Shown here in pieces: positions 18,063 through 26,948 of a stretch of 32,812 bases of DNA (positions are counted from its first letter, which is position 1; every line of letters starts with the position of its first letter). The DNA comes from Methyloceanibacter marginalis (lineage in GTDB: Bacteria; Pseudomonadota; Alphaproteobacteria; Rhizobiales; Methyloligellaceae), in assembly GCF_001723295.1 (NCBI RefSeq), contig NZ_LPWD01000037.1, positions 1-32,812 of the forward strand, given 5' to 3'. Position numbers and translations under genes: made by a program. A model generated the notes under the pieces. It was not told where the DNA came from and did not search any database. It was given only the letters and a program-made list of their open reading frames with translations.

Positions 18063-19041
18063 GCAACCCCTCGCCCGAACGCGAGCTTGAGACCGAGCAA
18101 GCGCGCAACGCCGACGAGGACTCGACCTGGTTCGATCGCCTGTTGCAGACCTTCGGTCTCGGCGAGGAGCCGGACCTGCGCGAACTCATCGAGAGCGCGC
18201 TGGCCCGCAGCAAGAGCGACACGCTGAGTGCGCAAGAGCGCAGCATGCTGCTGCGCATCCTGCGCTTCGGCGCTCTTACGGTCGAGGACGTCATGGTGCC
18301 CCGCGCCGACATTGTCGCGGTGGACGACAGCGTGACCATCGAGGAACTGCTGCGCGTTTTTTCCGAAAGGCCGAGCATTCGCGCCTGCCGGTCTATCGCG
18401 AGACGCTGGACGATCCGCGCGGCATGATTCACATCCGCGACCTCATGTCGTGGATCACCGAAGAAGCGAACGGAGGCGACGACGACAGGCTCGATCTCGG
18501 CAAGGTCGATCTCGCCCGGAGCGTGGGCTCGATCCAAATCGCCCGCGAGCTGATCTACGTGCCCCCGTCGATGTCCGTGCTCGATTTGCTGCTGAAGATG
18601 CAGACCTCGCAGCTCCATCTCGCGCTTGTGGTCGACGAGTATGGCGGCACGGACGGGCTGGTCTCCATCGAGGATCTGGTCGAGGAGGTCGTTGGCGACA
18701 TCGCCGACGAGCACGACGTGGAAGACGAGCCGATGATCCATACCGATCCGCGGCTCGGACTGATCGCCGACGCCCGCATTCCAGTCGAGGATCTGGAGGA
18801 GCATCTCGGCGTCCAGCTCGTCACCGACGAGCAGGAAGAGGATATCGATACGCTGGGCGGCGTCGTGTTCACCCTTACGGGGCGCATTCCGGCGCGCGGC
18901 GAACTCGTGCATCACCCAAGCGGAATCGAGTTCGAGGTGCTGGATGCCGATCCGCGCCGCATCAAGAAGCTACGAATCCATCTGCCGAAAGAGCTCGACA
19001 CCGCCTCCGCCGAAGGCCAGGCGGGTCAGCGCGCGTCTTGA
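18059..19041 (+). CDS. CorC/HlyC-family CBS-domain protein, one frame break
   Basis: About 327 residues after correction. The layout is a short acidic N-terminus, two CBS domains (from ALTVEDVMVPRADIVAV to LALVVDEYGGTDGLVSIEDLVEEVVGDI) and a CorC_HlyC transporter-associated domain (LGVQLVTDEQEEDIDTLGGVVFTL). The frame breaks near 18365; one additional A in the A-run restores FSEKAEHSRLPVYRETLDDPRG. There is no membrane domain, as in soluble CorC of E. coli, which is associated with Mg2+/Co2+ efflux. Some annotation systems call these hemolysin-like, a label not supported by activity. ATG 18059 overlaps the ybeY stop, and the stop overlaps the TTG proposed for lnt. Confidence 0.9.
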
Positions 19042-20741
19042 GCCGCGCATCATCGCCGGTTTCCCGGGTGGCAGCCTGGACGGGTGGGCTTACCGGGGTA
19101 AAGCGCGCATGTGTCGCGGTGCTCCTTGGCGCGGTGTCGGTGCTGGCCTTCGCGCCGGTGCATGTCTGGCCGATCCTTTTCGTTAGCTTCGGCGGGCTCG
19201 TCTGGCTGCTCGACGGCTGTCATGGGTCGCGCACGGCGCTTGGCGACCGCCTGAAATGCGCGGGCCTCACCGGCTTCTTGTTCGGATTCGGCTTCTTTGT
19301 CTCCGGGCTCTACTGGGTCGCCGAGGCATTCCTGATCGAGCCCTGGCGCCACGGCTGGCTGATCCCCTTCGTCATGACGGCCCTTCCCGCCGGCATGGCG
19401 CTGTTCTTTGCGGCGGCGTGCGTCCTCGCCATGGGTCTTTGGCGCCCCGGCCCGGCCCGCGTCTTCGCCTTGGCCATCGCTTTCGGCCTGGCCGAGTACG
19501 CTCGCGGCCATGTGCTGACCGGCTTTCCCTGGAACCTGATCGGCTACGGGCTCCTGACAAACGGTCCGCTGATGCAACTCGCCGCGCTTTTCGGCGTTTA
19601 TGCCCTGAGTTTGGTAGCCGTCCTCCTGTTTGCGGCCCCCGCGGCGATTTGGAACGCCAACGGACGAAGCAGAGGAGCGGCTTTACTCGCGGGGATTCTC
19701 TTTGTGCTGCTGGGACTGGGCTATGTGTGGGGCGAGCGCCGGCTCGCATCCGCCCCCGAGGGAACCACGGATGTGCGCCTTCGCATCGTCCAAGCCAATG
19801 TGGACCAGGCCGACAAGTGGCGGCCGGAGAACAGCGCAGAAATCTTCGCCGAATATCTCGACCTCACCCGGACCGAAGGGCTCGACGAGATGGACCTCGT
19901 GATCTGGCCGGAAACGGCGCTGCCCTTCCTGCTGGGCGACTCGCCCGATGCGCTTGCGGCGATCGGCGAGGCGCTCCCGCAAGACACCACATTGCTCGTC
20001 GGCGTGGCGCGGGTGGTCGACCAGAGGGACCCAGGCGGTCGCCTAGAAGGGCGCGCCGTGTTCAATAGCCTTTTGGCCGTGGGCAATGGCGGGCAAATTC
20101 TCGACAGTTACGACAAGATGCACCTCGTGCCGTTCGGCGAGTATCTGCCGTTCCAGGACTTTCTCGAGGGCCTCGGCTTCATGCAGATGACCGGCGTGCG
20201 CGGCGGCTTTAGCGAAGGGACGGGACCGCGCCTGCTCGATATTCCCGGCCTGCCGCCTGTCTGGCCCCTTATCTGCTACGAGATCATTTTTCCCGACGAG
20301 ATCGCCGACCAGGGCCCGCGGGCCGGCTGGATGCTCAACGTGACCAACGATGCCTGGTTTGGATCGAGCGCCGGCCCCTACCAGCACTTCCATCAGGCCC
20401 AGGTTCGCGCCGTAGAACAAGGCCTGCCTGCGGTGCGGGCGGCAAATACCGGCATTTCGGCGGTGATCGATCCGTGGGGACGTGTTCTTGCCGAGATCGG
20501 GCTCGGCGAGAAAGGCCTCATCGACGCAAATCTGCCCAAAGTGGGCCCGATAACGACTTATGCTGCGCTCGGGATAAAGGTGGAAATCTTGGTTTTGATG
20601 CTCGGGATATTTGGGTGGCTGGTTTGCCGCAGTGCGCGCATAGGTGCAAACTTGACGGGTTCATATACCACCCCTATGAACCAAACCGGGCTGGGGACCC
20701 ACCACCAAGACGCTGATCAACCTCTTCTTTTTACTAACTGA
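19038..20741 (+). CDS. lnt: Apolipoprotein N-acyltransferase Lnt
   Basis: About 567 residues. Lnt is the inner-membrane enzyme that adds the third acyl chain to the N-terminal Cys of lipoproteins. The first 220 residues carry about six to seven hydrophobic helices; the periplasmic nitrilase-fold domain follows. The catalytic triad is visible: Glu292 in WPETALPFL, Lys360 in DKMHLVPFGEYLPF and Cys413 in LICYEIIFPDE. One more helix (EILVLMLGIFGWLVC) lies near the C-terminus. The open frame continues upstream through corC, but homology starts near residue 20. A TTG at 19038 overlapping the corC TGA is the likely start, although an internal GTG is possible. It is the last gene of the ybeY-corC-lnt block; the promoter for the next gene lies inside its 3' end. 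Confidence 0.94.
   Translation: MSRASSPVSRVAAWTGGLTGVKRACVAVLLGAVSVLAFAPVHVWPILFVSFGGLVWLLDGCHGSRTALGDRLKCAGLTGFLFGFGFFVSGLYWVAEAFLIEPWRHGWLIPFVMTALPAGMALFFAAACVLAMGLWRPGPARVFALAIAFGLAEYARGHVLTGFPWNLIGYGLLTNGPLMQLAALFGVYALSLVAVLLFAAPAAIWNANGRSRGAALLAGILFVLLGLGYVWGERRLASAPEGTTDVRLRIVQANVDQADKWRPENSAEIFAEYLDLTRTEGLDEMDLVIWPETALPFLLGDSPDALAAIGEALPQDTTLLVGVARVVDQRDPGGRLEGRAVFNSLLAVGNGGQILDSYDKMHLVPFGEYLPFQDFLEGLGFMQMTGVRGGFSEGTGPRLLDIPGLPPVWPLICYEIIFPDEIADQGPRAGWMLNVTNDAWFGSSAGPYQHFHQAQVRAVEQGLPAVRAANTGISAVIDPWGRVLAEIGLGEKGLIDANLPKVGPITTYAALGIKVEILVLMLGIFGWLVCRSARIGANLTGSYTTPMNQTGLGTHHQDADQPLLFTN
20652..20680 (+). promoter_or_regulatory. Sigma-70-type promoter for the HTH regulator, inside 3' end of lnt
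   Basis: TTGACG (20652-20657) and TATGAA (20675-20680) are separated by exactly 17 bases, and a C precedes the -35 as is common in Alphaproteobacteria. Transcription would begin near 20687, about 70 bases before the HTH gene start, giving that gene and possibly metK a promoter independent of lnt. Confidence 0.55.
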
Positions 20742-20757
20742 AGGATCAATTTCGCCA

Positions 20758-21174
20758 ATGGCAGGTAAGAAGCCTAACCCCGTTGACACGCATGTCGGGA
20801 GCCGAGTGCGCTTGCGGCGGATGTTACTCGGCATGAGCCAAGAACGCCTTGGCGACAGCATGGGACTGACGTTTCAGCAAGTGCAGAAATACGAAAAGGG
20901 CGTCAATCGCATCGGCGCCAGCAGGTTGTTTCAGATCTCCAAGATCCTCGACGTGCCGGTGCAGTTCTTTTTCGAAGAGGCCCCTTATGTGGGCGACGGG
21001 AGCAAGGCTCCCGGCATGGCGGAGCCCGACTCCGAGGCCTTTATTCTGGAATTCCTGAACAGTCGTGAAGGACTGGAGCTCAACCGCGCATTCGTCAAGA
21101 TCAGCGACCCCAAGGTCCGCAAGAGCGTCGTCGATCTGGTCCGCGCTTTGAGCGCCGGCAGCGGAACCAACTAG
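20758..21174 (+). CDS. Cro/CI-type HTH transcriptional regulator
   Basis: 138 residues. An XRE-family helix-turn-helix occupies residues 14-68 ([20 protein letters not shown], then [20 protein letters not shown]), and the C-terminal part ([20 protein letters not shown]) is an acidic helical region probably used for dimerisation. GAAGGATC lies about 14 bases upstream of the ATG. The regulator is conserved in this place, between lnt and metK, across Rhizobiales, and resembles PhrR-type proteins described in rhizobia as acid- or stress-responsive. Its targets here are not known. It has a good predicted promoter inside lnt, and metK follows 103 bases downstream. Confidence 0.9.
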   Translation: MAGKKPNPVDTHVGSRVRLRRMLLGMSQERLGDSMGLTFQQVQKYEKGVNRIGASRLFQISKILDVPVQFFFEEAPYVGDGSKAPGMAEPDSEAFILEFLNSREGLELNRAFVKISDPKVRKSVVDLVRALSAGSGTN

Positions 21175-21277
21175 TTCCCTCGCAAATTGCCGGGACTTGA
21201 CCTCCGGCTCCACGATTGTCAGAACCGGGCCGTCCAATTCGCGCCCGGCCCAACTCGTTTTTCCAAAAGGGGAGAGC

Positions 21278-22453
21278 ATGTCCCGAGGAAATTACCTCTT
21301 TACCAGTGAATCCGTGTCGGAAGGCCATCCCGACAAGGTGTGCGACCGCATTTCCGATGCCGTCGTGGACCTCTATCTGGCCGCCGACCCCCTGTCTCGC
21401 GTGGCGTGCGAGACGCTCGTAACCACCAACCGCATCGTGCTTGCCGGTGAGGTGCGCGGACCCGAAAGCGTCACCTCCGATGCCATCGAAGACGCCGCGC
21501 GGGGCGCGGTGCGCGACATTGGCTACGAGCAGGACGGTTTTCATTGGAAAACCGCGACGTTCGAAAACTACCTGCACGAGCAGTCGGCCGATATCGCCAT
21601 GGGCGTCGACGCCGACACCGAGAGCGACAAGGACGAAGGCGCGGGCGACCAGGGCATCATGTTCGGCTTCGCCTGCCGCGAGACCGAGCCGCTCATGCCG
21701 GCGCCGATCTATTATTCCCACCGTATTCTGCACGAGATGGCGAAAGGCCGGCACGCCGGCCGCACGCCGGAGCTCGGGCCCGACGCCAAGAGCCAGGTGA
21801 CGCTGATCTACGAAGACGGTAAGCCGGTGCGCGCCGACTCCGTCGTGGTCTCCACCCAGCATTCCGAGGACGCAAGCCAGGAGCGCATCGCCGAGATCGT
21901 GCGCGGCTTCATCGACGAGGTGATGCCCGAGGGCTGGGTCAACGGCAAAACCACGCTCTACGTCAATCCGACCGGCCGCTTCGTGATTGGCGGTCCCGAC
22001 GGCGACGCAGGGCTCACCGGCCGCAAGATCATCGTCGACACCTATGGCGGCGCGGCACCCCATGGCGGCGGCGCCTTCTCCGGCAAAGACCCGACCAAGG
22101 TGGACCGCTCGGCGGCCTATGCCGCGCGCTACCTCGCCAAGAACGTGGTGGCGGCTGGTCTTGCCGACAAATGCACGCTGCAGGTCGCCTACGCGATCGG
22201 CGTGTCGCAGCCGCTGTCGCTCTATGCGGACTTGCACGGCACCGGGACCGTGCCCGAGGACAAGCTCGAAAGCGTACTGCGCAAGGTGATGGATTTGAGC
22301 CCGCGCGCAATTCGCGAGCATTTGGGGCTCAGCCGTCCGATCTACGAGCGTACCGCCGCCTATGGCCATTTCGGCCGGCAGCCGGAAAACGACGGCGGCT
22401 TCTCCTGGGAGCGCCTCGACCTGGTCGAGCCGATTCGCGGCGAGCTGAGCTAG
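21278..22453 (+). CDS. metK: S-adenosylmethionine synthetase MetK
   Basis: 391 residues, normal for the family. It condenses methionine and ATP to S-adenosylmethionine. Signature stretches are [18 protein letters not shown] (ATP and Mg binding), [16 protein letters not shown], and the glycine-rich loop [30 protein letters not shown] 21278 is chosen because AAGGGGAG ends two to three bases before the final GC spacer, and the protein starts at the usual [13 protein letters not shown]. In the 103-base leader a CCGGGC/GCCCGG dyad (21225-21248) and a lone -35-like CTTGAC (21196-21201) are seen, but nothing matching a SAM riboswitch that I know. A strong terminator follows the gene. Confidence 0.97.
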   Translation: MSRGNYLFTSESVSEGHPDKVCDRISDAVVDLYLAADPLSRVACETLVTTNRIVLAGEVRGPESVTSDAIEDAARGAVRDIGYEQDGFHWKTATFENYLHEQSADIAMGVDADTESDKDEGAGDQGIMFGFACRETEPLMPAPIYYSHRILHEMAKGRHAGRTPELGPDAKSQVTLIYEDGKPVRADSVVVSTQHSEDASQERIAEIVRGFIDEVMPEGWVNGKTTLYVNPTGRFVIGGPDGDAGLTGRKIIVDTYGGAAPHGGGAFSGKDPTKVDRSAAYAARYLAKNVVAAGLADKCTLQVAYAIGVSQPLSLYADLHGTGTVPEDKLESVLRKVMDLSPRAIREHLGLSRPIYERTAAYGHFGRQPENDGGFSWERLDLVEPIRGELS

Positions 22454-22480
22454 CCGATTTCATTCAGGTTTAATCGCTGA

Positions 22481-22506
22481 TGGCCGGGCTTCGCCCCGGC
22501 CATTTT
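22481..22506 (+). terminator. Intrinsic terminator after metK
   Basis: TGGCCGGG (22481-22488) pairs with CCCGGCCA (22495-22502) across a six-base loop and is followed by TTTT. It lies 28 bases after the metK stop. The next 120 bases to trmB hold only a GCCGAAGCG/CGCTTCGGC dyad (22556-22607). Confidence 0.85.
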
Positions 22507-22627
22507 GCGTTGGGGCTGGGAAAACCCGCCGAGGCCCGGCACCTACCTGCGCGAAGCCGAAGCGCCCGCTGCCGTGATGCGCATGTTAGGTAAGGCTTCG
22601 CTTCGGCGAAGGCAGGCAAGGCCAAGC

Positions 22628-23341
22628 ATGACGGAAAAACGCGACGTATCACCGCCGGCCGGGCCTTCGCCCCTCAGATCCTATGGGCGGCGCAAGGGCA
22701 AGCGCTTGAGCCCGCGCAAGGAGCGGCTCGTCGCCGAGTTGCTTCCGGCGCTCCGCCTCGGTCTTGAGGACGTAGCCCCGGAGGATCCATGCATGCTGTT
22801 CCCCCTGCCCGTGCGGGAGGTGTGGCTCGAGATCGGCTTCGGCTCGGGCGAGCACCTGCTGTGGCAGGTGGCACAGAACCCGGACATCGGCTTCATCGGC
22901 TGCGAGCCCTTTATCAATGGCGTCGCCAGCCTGCTCGGCGCCATCGAGGATCGGGGCCTGAAAACCGTCCGCGTCCATGATGGCGACGCGCGGGAGGTGC
23001 TCGCCTGGCTACCGGATGGTGGGATCGCCCGCGCCTTCCTCTTGTTTCCCGATCCGTGGCCCAAGAAGCGGCAGGCGAAGCGGCGGTTGGTCTCGCCTGC
23101 GCTCGTGGACGCCATCGCCCGTGTCCTGGCGCGAGGCGGCGAACTGCGCTTCGCCAGCGACGATGTGGAGTATGCCGGCCAGGCGCTCCGGGCCGTCAAT
23201 CGGAACGGCGCTTTCGATTGGCTGGCCTGCAAGGCCTCGGATTGGCGCTTGCGGCCGGAGGACTGGCCGGAGACCCGCTACGAGCGGAAGGCCTTGAGCG
23301 ACGGCCGCAAGCCTGTCTATCTGCGCTGGCGGCGTCACTAG
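22628..23341 (+). CDS. trmB: tRNA (guanine-N7-)-methyltransferase TrmB
   Basis: 237 residues. TrmB makes m7G46 in tRNA variable loops using S-adenosylmethionine. The SAM-binding motif is EIGFGSGEHLLWQVA, followed by FIGCEPFINGVASLL and the catalytic region FLLFPDPWPKKRQAKRRLVS, with DPWPKKR the family signature. The C-terminus reads ASDWRLRPEDWPETRYERKA. The start at ATG 22628 (MTEKRDVS) is chosen by homology; the ribosome binding site is poor, and upstream frame to 22505 is probably untranslated. The gene directly follows metK, the supplier of its cofactor, but is separated from it by a terminator. Confidence 0.95.
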   Translation: MTEKRDVSPPAGPSPLRSYGRRKGKRLSPRKERLVAELLPALRLGLEDVAPEDPCMLFPLPVREVWLEIGFGSGEHLLWQVAQNPDIGFIGCEPFINGVASLLGAIEDRGLKTVRVHDGDAREVLAWLPDGGIARAFLLFPDPWPKKRQAKRRLVSPALVDAIARVLARGGELRFASDDVEYAGQALRAVNRNGAFDWLACKASDWRLRPEDWPETRYERKALSDGRKPVYLRWRRH

Positions 23342-23354
23342 AGAGGAGCCTGCC

Positions 23355-23780
23355 ATGCGCGCTTTTGCCCTCGCCTTCGCACTCATCCTGCTGCCGACAG
23401 CGGCGTCTGCCTATATCGGCGCCGACTGCTATTCGGCTTGCGCGGCGCGGACGACGACCAACCCGGAATACAAGGCTTGCCTGGCGCGCGTGGCGGACGC
23501 CGCCGACGCCAAGCTCAACGAGGCCTACACGGCGCTGAAGGCCGCCATCCGAAGCTGGGCTACGGAGCTGGGGCAGCGCCCCGACCTCCAGCTCCAATCG
23601 CTGGTCGACGCCCAAAAGAGATGGATCGCCTATCGCGACGCCAACTGCACCTTCGAGGACCAGCTTGCTTTCGGGGGCACCGCAATCGGCGGCAACTATT
23701 CGGCGTGCCTGTGCGCGCTGAGCCTGGGGCGGGCAGGAGACTTCGCCCGCATTACCGAGCAGGTGATCCCCGTCGATTAG
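23355..23780 (+). CDS. Secreted lysozyme-inhibitor LprI-like protein (DUF1311)
   Basis: 141 residues with a signal peptide (MRAFALAFALILLPTAASA). The mature part contains the DUF1311/LprI pattern: an N-terminal helix CLARVADAADAKLNEAYTAL, then LVDAQKRWIAYRDANC, and a Cys-bearing tail NYSACLCALS. Seven Cys in the mature region suggest disulfides and a periplasmic or outer location. LprI of Mycobacterium inhibits lysozyme; most Gram-negative members are uncharacterised. GAGAGGAG lies six to thirteen bases upstream of the ATG and the gene is 13 bases after trmB, so it is probably co-transcribed. Function as an inhibitor is by family only. Confidence 0.82.
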   Translation: MRAFALAFALILLPTAASAYIGADCYSACAARTTTNPEYKACLARVADAADAKLNEAYTALKAAIRSWATELGQRPDLQLQSLVDAQKRWIAYRDANCTFEDQLAFGGTAIGGNYSACLCALSLGRAGDFARITEQVIPVD

Positions 23781-23823
23781 AAACCATCGTTGGAAAACAA
23801 GCGTTTGCTTGAGGCCAAGCCGC

Positions 23824-23851
23824 TTGAAACCCTCGGGAAAGCACGTATATT
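23824..23851 (+). promoter_or_regulatory. Sigma-70-type promoter of the rimP-nusA-infB operon
   Basis: CTTGAAA contains a -35 hexamer TTGAAA (23824-23829), and TATATT (23846-23851) follows after 16 bases. It is the only convincing promoter in the 178-base gap before rimP. Predicted transcription start is near 23858, giving a leader of about 100 bases that contains the hairpin at 23881-23908. Confidence 0.6.
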
Positions 23852-23880
23852 AGCGGTCGAAACTCATGGTTGATTTGATC

Positions 23881-23908
23881 AGGAGTGGGCTGCGGCCCGC
23901 TCCTTTTT
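23881..23908 (+). terminator. Leader terminator / attenuator candidate before rimP
   Basis: AGGAGTGGGC (23881-23890) pairs with GCCCGCTCCT-type sequence ending at 23903, with one wobble and a very small loop, and is followed by TTTTT (23904-23908). GTGGGC (23885-23890) can instead pair with GCCCAC (23915-23920), giving a mutually exclusive stem that would break the terminator. The arrangement lies downstream of the predicted promoter, so all operon transcripts would have to pass it. Confidence 0.65.
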
Positions 23909-23958
23909 ATTAGGGCCCACGCCTTCTGGCTGATTGGGGTCTTTGAGCCCTGCCGTCA

Positions 23959-24515
23959 ATGCCGAGCACTGCGACACCTAAAGAACGCCGCCTCGTCCGG
24001 GAAACGGACCAGGAGCGGACAGTCGCCGAGCTTGCCGAGCCGGTGATCGAAGAGCTTGGGTTCCGCTTGGTGCGGGTGAAGATCTCGGGCCGTGACGGCG
24101 GCACGGTGCAAATCATGGCCGAACGGCCGAACGGTGAGATGTCGGTGGACGATTGCGCCACGATCAGCCGGGGACTTTCTCCGGTGCTCGACGCCTACGA
24201 TCCGATGCCCGCGGCGTACAATTTGGAGGTCTCCTCCCCCGGCATCGACCGGCCTTTGGTCCGCCCGAGCGATTTCGCGTTATGGGCGGGTCACGAGGCC
24301 AAGATAGAGCTGAAGGAGCCGGTAGACGGACGTAAGCGCTTCAAGGGCACGATCGAGGACGTGGCCGGCGAGGAAGTGCATTTGAAAATTGAGCTGGATG
24401 GCAAGGCCGAGCCCGTGATTATCGGCCTTCCCTTCTCGCTCATTGGCGAGGCGAAGCTCGTCTCGATCCCGACGGCTTCAGGATGGATCTTTCGGGCAGC
24501 AAGCCCGTGCATTGA
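23959..24515 (+). CDS. rimP: Ribosome maturation factor RimP, 3' frame break
   Basis: About 185 residues after correction. RimP assists 30S subunit assembly. Typical stretches are EPVIEELGFRLVRVKISGRDGG, VQIMAERPNGEMSVDDCATISRGLSPVLD, and YNLEVSSPGIDRPLVRPSDF, followed by the C-terminal SH3-like barrel (FKGTIEDVAGEEVHLKIELDG to GEAKLV). As given, the frame runs without a stop into nusA. One missing base near 24466 would give LVLDPDGFRMDLSGSKPVH and a stop at 24513-24515, so the apparent RimP-NusA fusion is probably false. The last 15 residues are less certain than the rest. No clear ribosome binding site precedes the ATG. First gene of the operon. Confidence 0.9.
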
Positions 24516-24574
24516 GTTTTCCGCGGCGAGCGATGCTCCCGCGAACGAACGCAACTTGAGTTGGAGGCTAGAGA

Positions 24575-26255
24575 ATGTCCCAGGCAGGCGTGAGCGCCAA
24601 CAGACTGGAGCTCCTGCAGATCGCCGATGCGGTCGCACGCGAGAAGTCGATCGACGCGAGGTGGTGATCACCGCCATGGAGGACGCCATCCAAAAGGCGG
24701 CGAAGTCCCGCTATGGCAGCGAGAACGAGATCAAGGCCGAGGTCGATCCCAAGACCGGAGAGATCTCGCTGGCGCGGCTTCTGGAAGTGGTCGAGGACGT
24801 GACCATGGAAGCGACGCAGATTTCGCTCGCCGAGGCCCGCCGCAAGAACCCGGCCGCGCAAGAGGGCGACTTCATCGCCGAGCCGCTGCCGCCGCTCGAT
24901 TTCGGGCGCGTCGCGGCGCAGAACGCCAAACAGGTCATCGTGCAGAAAGTGCGCGAAGCCGAGCGTGAGCGCCAGTTCGACGAGTACAAGGATCGCGTCG
25001 GCGAGATCGTCAACGGTATCGTGAAGCGCGTCGAGTACGGCAATGTGATCGTCGATCTCGGCCGGGCCGAGGCCATCGTGCGCCGCGATGAGACCCTGCC
25101 GCGCGAGAACTTCCGCTATGGCGACCGCATCCGCGCTTATGTCTACGACGTACGGCGCGAGCAACGCGGACCGCAGATTTTCCTCTCCCGCACGCATCCC
25201 GAATTCATGGCCAAGCTGTTCGCGCAGGAAGTTCCGGAGGTCTATGAAGGCATCGTCACCATCAAGTCGGTTGCGCGCGACCCCGGCAGCCGCGCCAAGA
25301 TCGCCGTGGTCTCGCGCGATGCCTCGATCGATCCCGTGGGCGCGTGCGTCGGCATGCGCGGCAGCCGCGTGCAGGCCGTGGTGAACGAGCTTCAAGGCGA
25401 GAAGATCGACATCATCCAGTGGTCGCCCGACGCCGCCACCTTCATCGTCAACGGCCTTGCGCCCGCCGAAGTGGTCAAGGTCGTGCTCGACGAGGACGCC
25501 GAGCGGATCGAAGTGGTCGTGCCCGACCAGCAGCTGTCTCTGGCCATCGGCCGCAAGGGCCAGAACGTGCGGCTGGCTTCCCAGCTCACCGGCTGGGACA
25601 TCGACATCATGACGGAAGCCTCGGAATCGGAGCGCCGCCAGGCGGAGTTCGCCGATCGCTCGGCCAAATTCATGGCGGCACTGGACGTGGACGAGGTCAT
25701 CGCTCAACTGCTGGCCTCGGAGGGATTCTCCTCGGTGGAGGAAGTGGCCTTTGTCGAGCCGGACGAGATTTCCTCGATCGAAGGCTTCGACGAGGACACC
25801 GCCGAGGAGATTCAGGCCCGCGCCCGCGAGCATCTCGATAAGCTCGAAGCGGAGCTCGACGCCAAGCGCAAAGCGCTCGGCGTGACCGATGAGCTGTTGG
25901 AGGTTCCGGGGCTCACTACGGCGATGCTGGTCGCGCTCGGCGAGAATGGCGTGAAGACCGTCGAAGATTTGGCCGATTGCGCCACCGACGATCTCGCCGG
26001 CTGGAGCGAACGGCAGGATAAAGAGACCATCCGTCACGGGGGCTTCCTCGACGGCTTTGGCGTGAGCCGGCCGCAATGCGAGGACCTGATCCTTGCCGCG
26101 CGGGTGAAGGCCGGCTGGATCGACGCGGCAGACCTGGCCGCCCCGGAAGAAGAGACGGAAGGCGAAACGGACGGCGAGGCCGAGGCGGATACCGAGGCCG
26201 GTACGGAAGCACAAGCGGGCGAGGCGCCCGCGCCGATGACGCGCCTGCGTCATGA
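24575..26255 (+). CDS. nusA: Transcription termination/antitermination factor NusA, two frame breaks
   Basis: About 560 residues after correction. NusA binds RNA polymerase and modulates pausing, termination and antitermination. The N-terminal domain starts [20 protein letters not shown] at ATG 24575 with GGAGG 10 bases upstream. One missing C near 24655 restores [20 protein letters not shown]. Then come S1 ([26 protein letters not shown]), KH1 and KH2 ([45 protein letters not shown]), and two acidic helix-hairpin-helix repeats ([30 protein letters not shown]). A further missing G near 26235 gives the end APDDAPAS and a stop at 26253-26255. The acidic C-terminal tail is typical of alphaproteobacterial NusA. 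As an essential gene it is very unlikely to be truly disrupted. Confidence 0.94.
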
Positions 26256-26276
26256 GGCGATTAGGAGACAGAGCGG

Positions 26277-26948
26277 TTGCGGCTGGAAGCGGCAGAGCGA
26301 AACGAGACGCGGGAGCGGGCGGCGGAAACGCAGCGCCGCTGCGCCGTCACGCGCGCCCACCGCTCTAAGGACGACCTCATCCGCTTTGTGCTCGGGCCGG
26401 ACGACGCGGTCGTCCCGGACCTGAAAGAGAAGCTTCCCGGCCGCGGCGTCTGGTTGACCGCCGCCCACGAAACCATCGCCGAGGCGGTCAAACGCAAGGC
26501 TTTCGGCCGGGCATTCAAGGCCCAAGTCAAGGTCCAGGAGGCGCTTCCGGACCGTGTGGGAGACCTCCTCGCCGAGGCGGCTCTCAGGGCGCTGAGCCTC
26601 GCCAACAAGGCGGGGGAAGTGGTTTTCGGCCATTCGAAGGTCGAGGAAGCCTTGAGCAAAGGGCGCGTGATCGCCGTGATTCACGCCTCGGACGCGGCCG
26701 AAGATGGTTGCCGGAAACTTGACGGCAAGGCCCGCGCGTCGACGCAAGGGCGCGGTCTCCCCTCGATCTGCGCCTTTACCGCAGATGAATTGGGTTTGGC
26801 ATCGGGCCGGTCAAATGTGATACATGCTGCCCTAATCCAGGGTGGAGCGGCTCGAAAGTTTCTGGCGGCAGCCGAGCGCGCCGCGCGCTACCGCCAGGGA
26901 ATTTCCGCATTCGCGGACAACTACGGATTGGATACGGACCAAGAATGA
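26277..26948 (+). CDS. YlxR-YlxQ fusion RNA-binding protein (DUF448 + L7Ae-like)
   Basis: 223 residues. The N-terminal YlxR (DUF448) domain is seen at residues 20-65 (RRCAVTRAHRSKDDLIRFVLG, then VVPDLKEKLPGRGVWLTA), with the conserved GRGVW. Residues 95-200 resemble the L7Ae/L30e fold (ALRALSLANKAGEVVFGHSKVEEAL, then GRVIAVIHASDAAEDG), the domain encoded separately as YlxQ in Gram-positives. The combined form is usual in Rhizobiales. A TTG at 26277 with AGGAGA eight bases upstream is the likely start, since no ATG lies before the domain in frame except internally. The stop overlaps the infB start (ATGA). YlxR family proteins bind RNA and affect transcription or RNase P; the role here is inference. 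Confidence 0.9.
   Translation: MRLEAAERNETRERAAETQRRCAVTRAHRSKDDLIRFVLGPDDAVVPDLKEKLPGRGVWLTAAHETIAEAVKRKAFGRAFKAQVKVQEALPDRVGDLLAEAALRALSLANKAGEVVFGHSKVEEALSKGRVIAVIHASDAAEDGCRKLDGKARASTQGRGLPSICAFTADELGLASGRSNVIHAALIQGGAARKFLAAAERAARYRQGISAFADNYGLDTDQE

Noticed and set aside
18450-20741. A 763-residue form of Lnt starting inside corC
   Set aside because: The first 196 residues are an out-of-frame reading of corC with Arg-rich composition; Lnt homology starts after 19038.
21175-21277. A SAM-sensing riboswitch before metK
   Set aside because: Only one CCGGGC/GCCCGG dyad is present; the conserved cores of SAM-II or SAM/SAH elements that I know are not seen.
23781-23958. A tRNA or RNA gene before rimP, as metY in E. 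coli
   Set aside because: No T-loop (GTTCGAAT-like), anticodon stem or CCA-adjacent acceptor pairing was found; the region is explained by a promoter and terminator hairpin.
23959-26424. An apparent RimP-NusA fusion protein
   Set aside because: NusA has its own ATG with a good ribosome binding site at 24575, and the fusion exists only because single bases are missing near 24466 and 24655.
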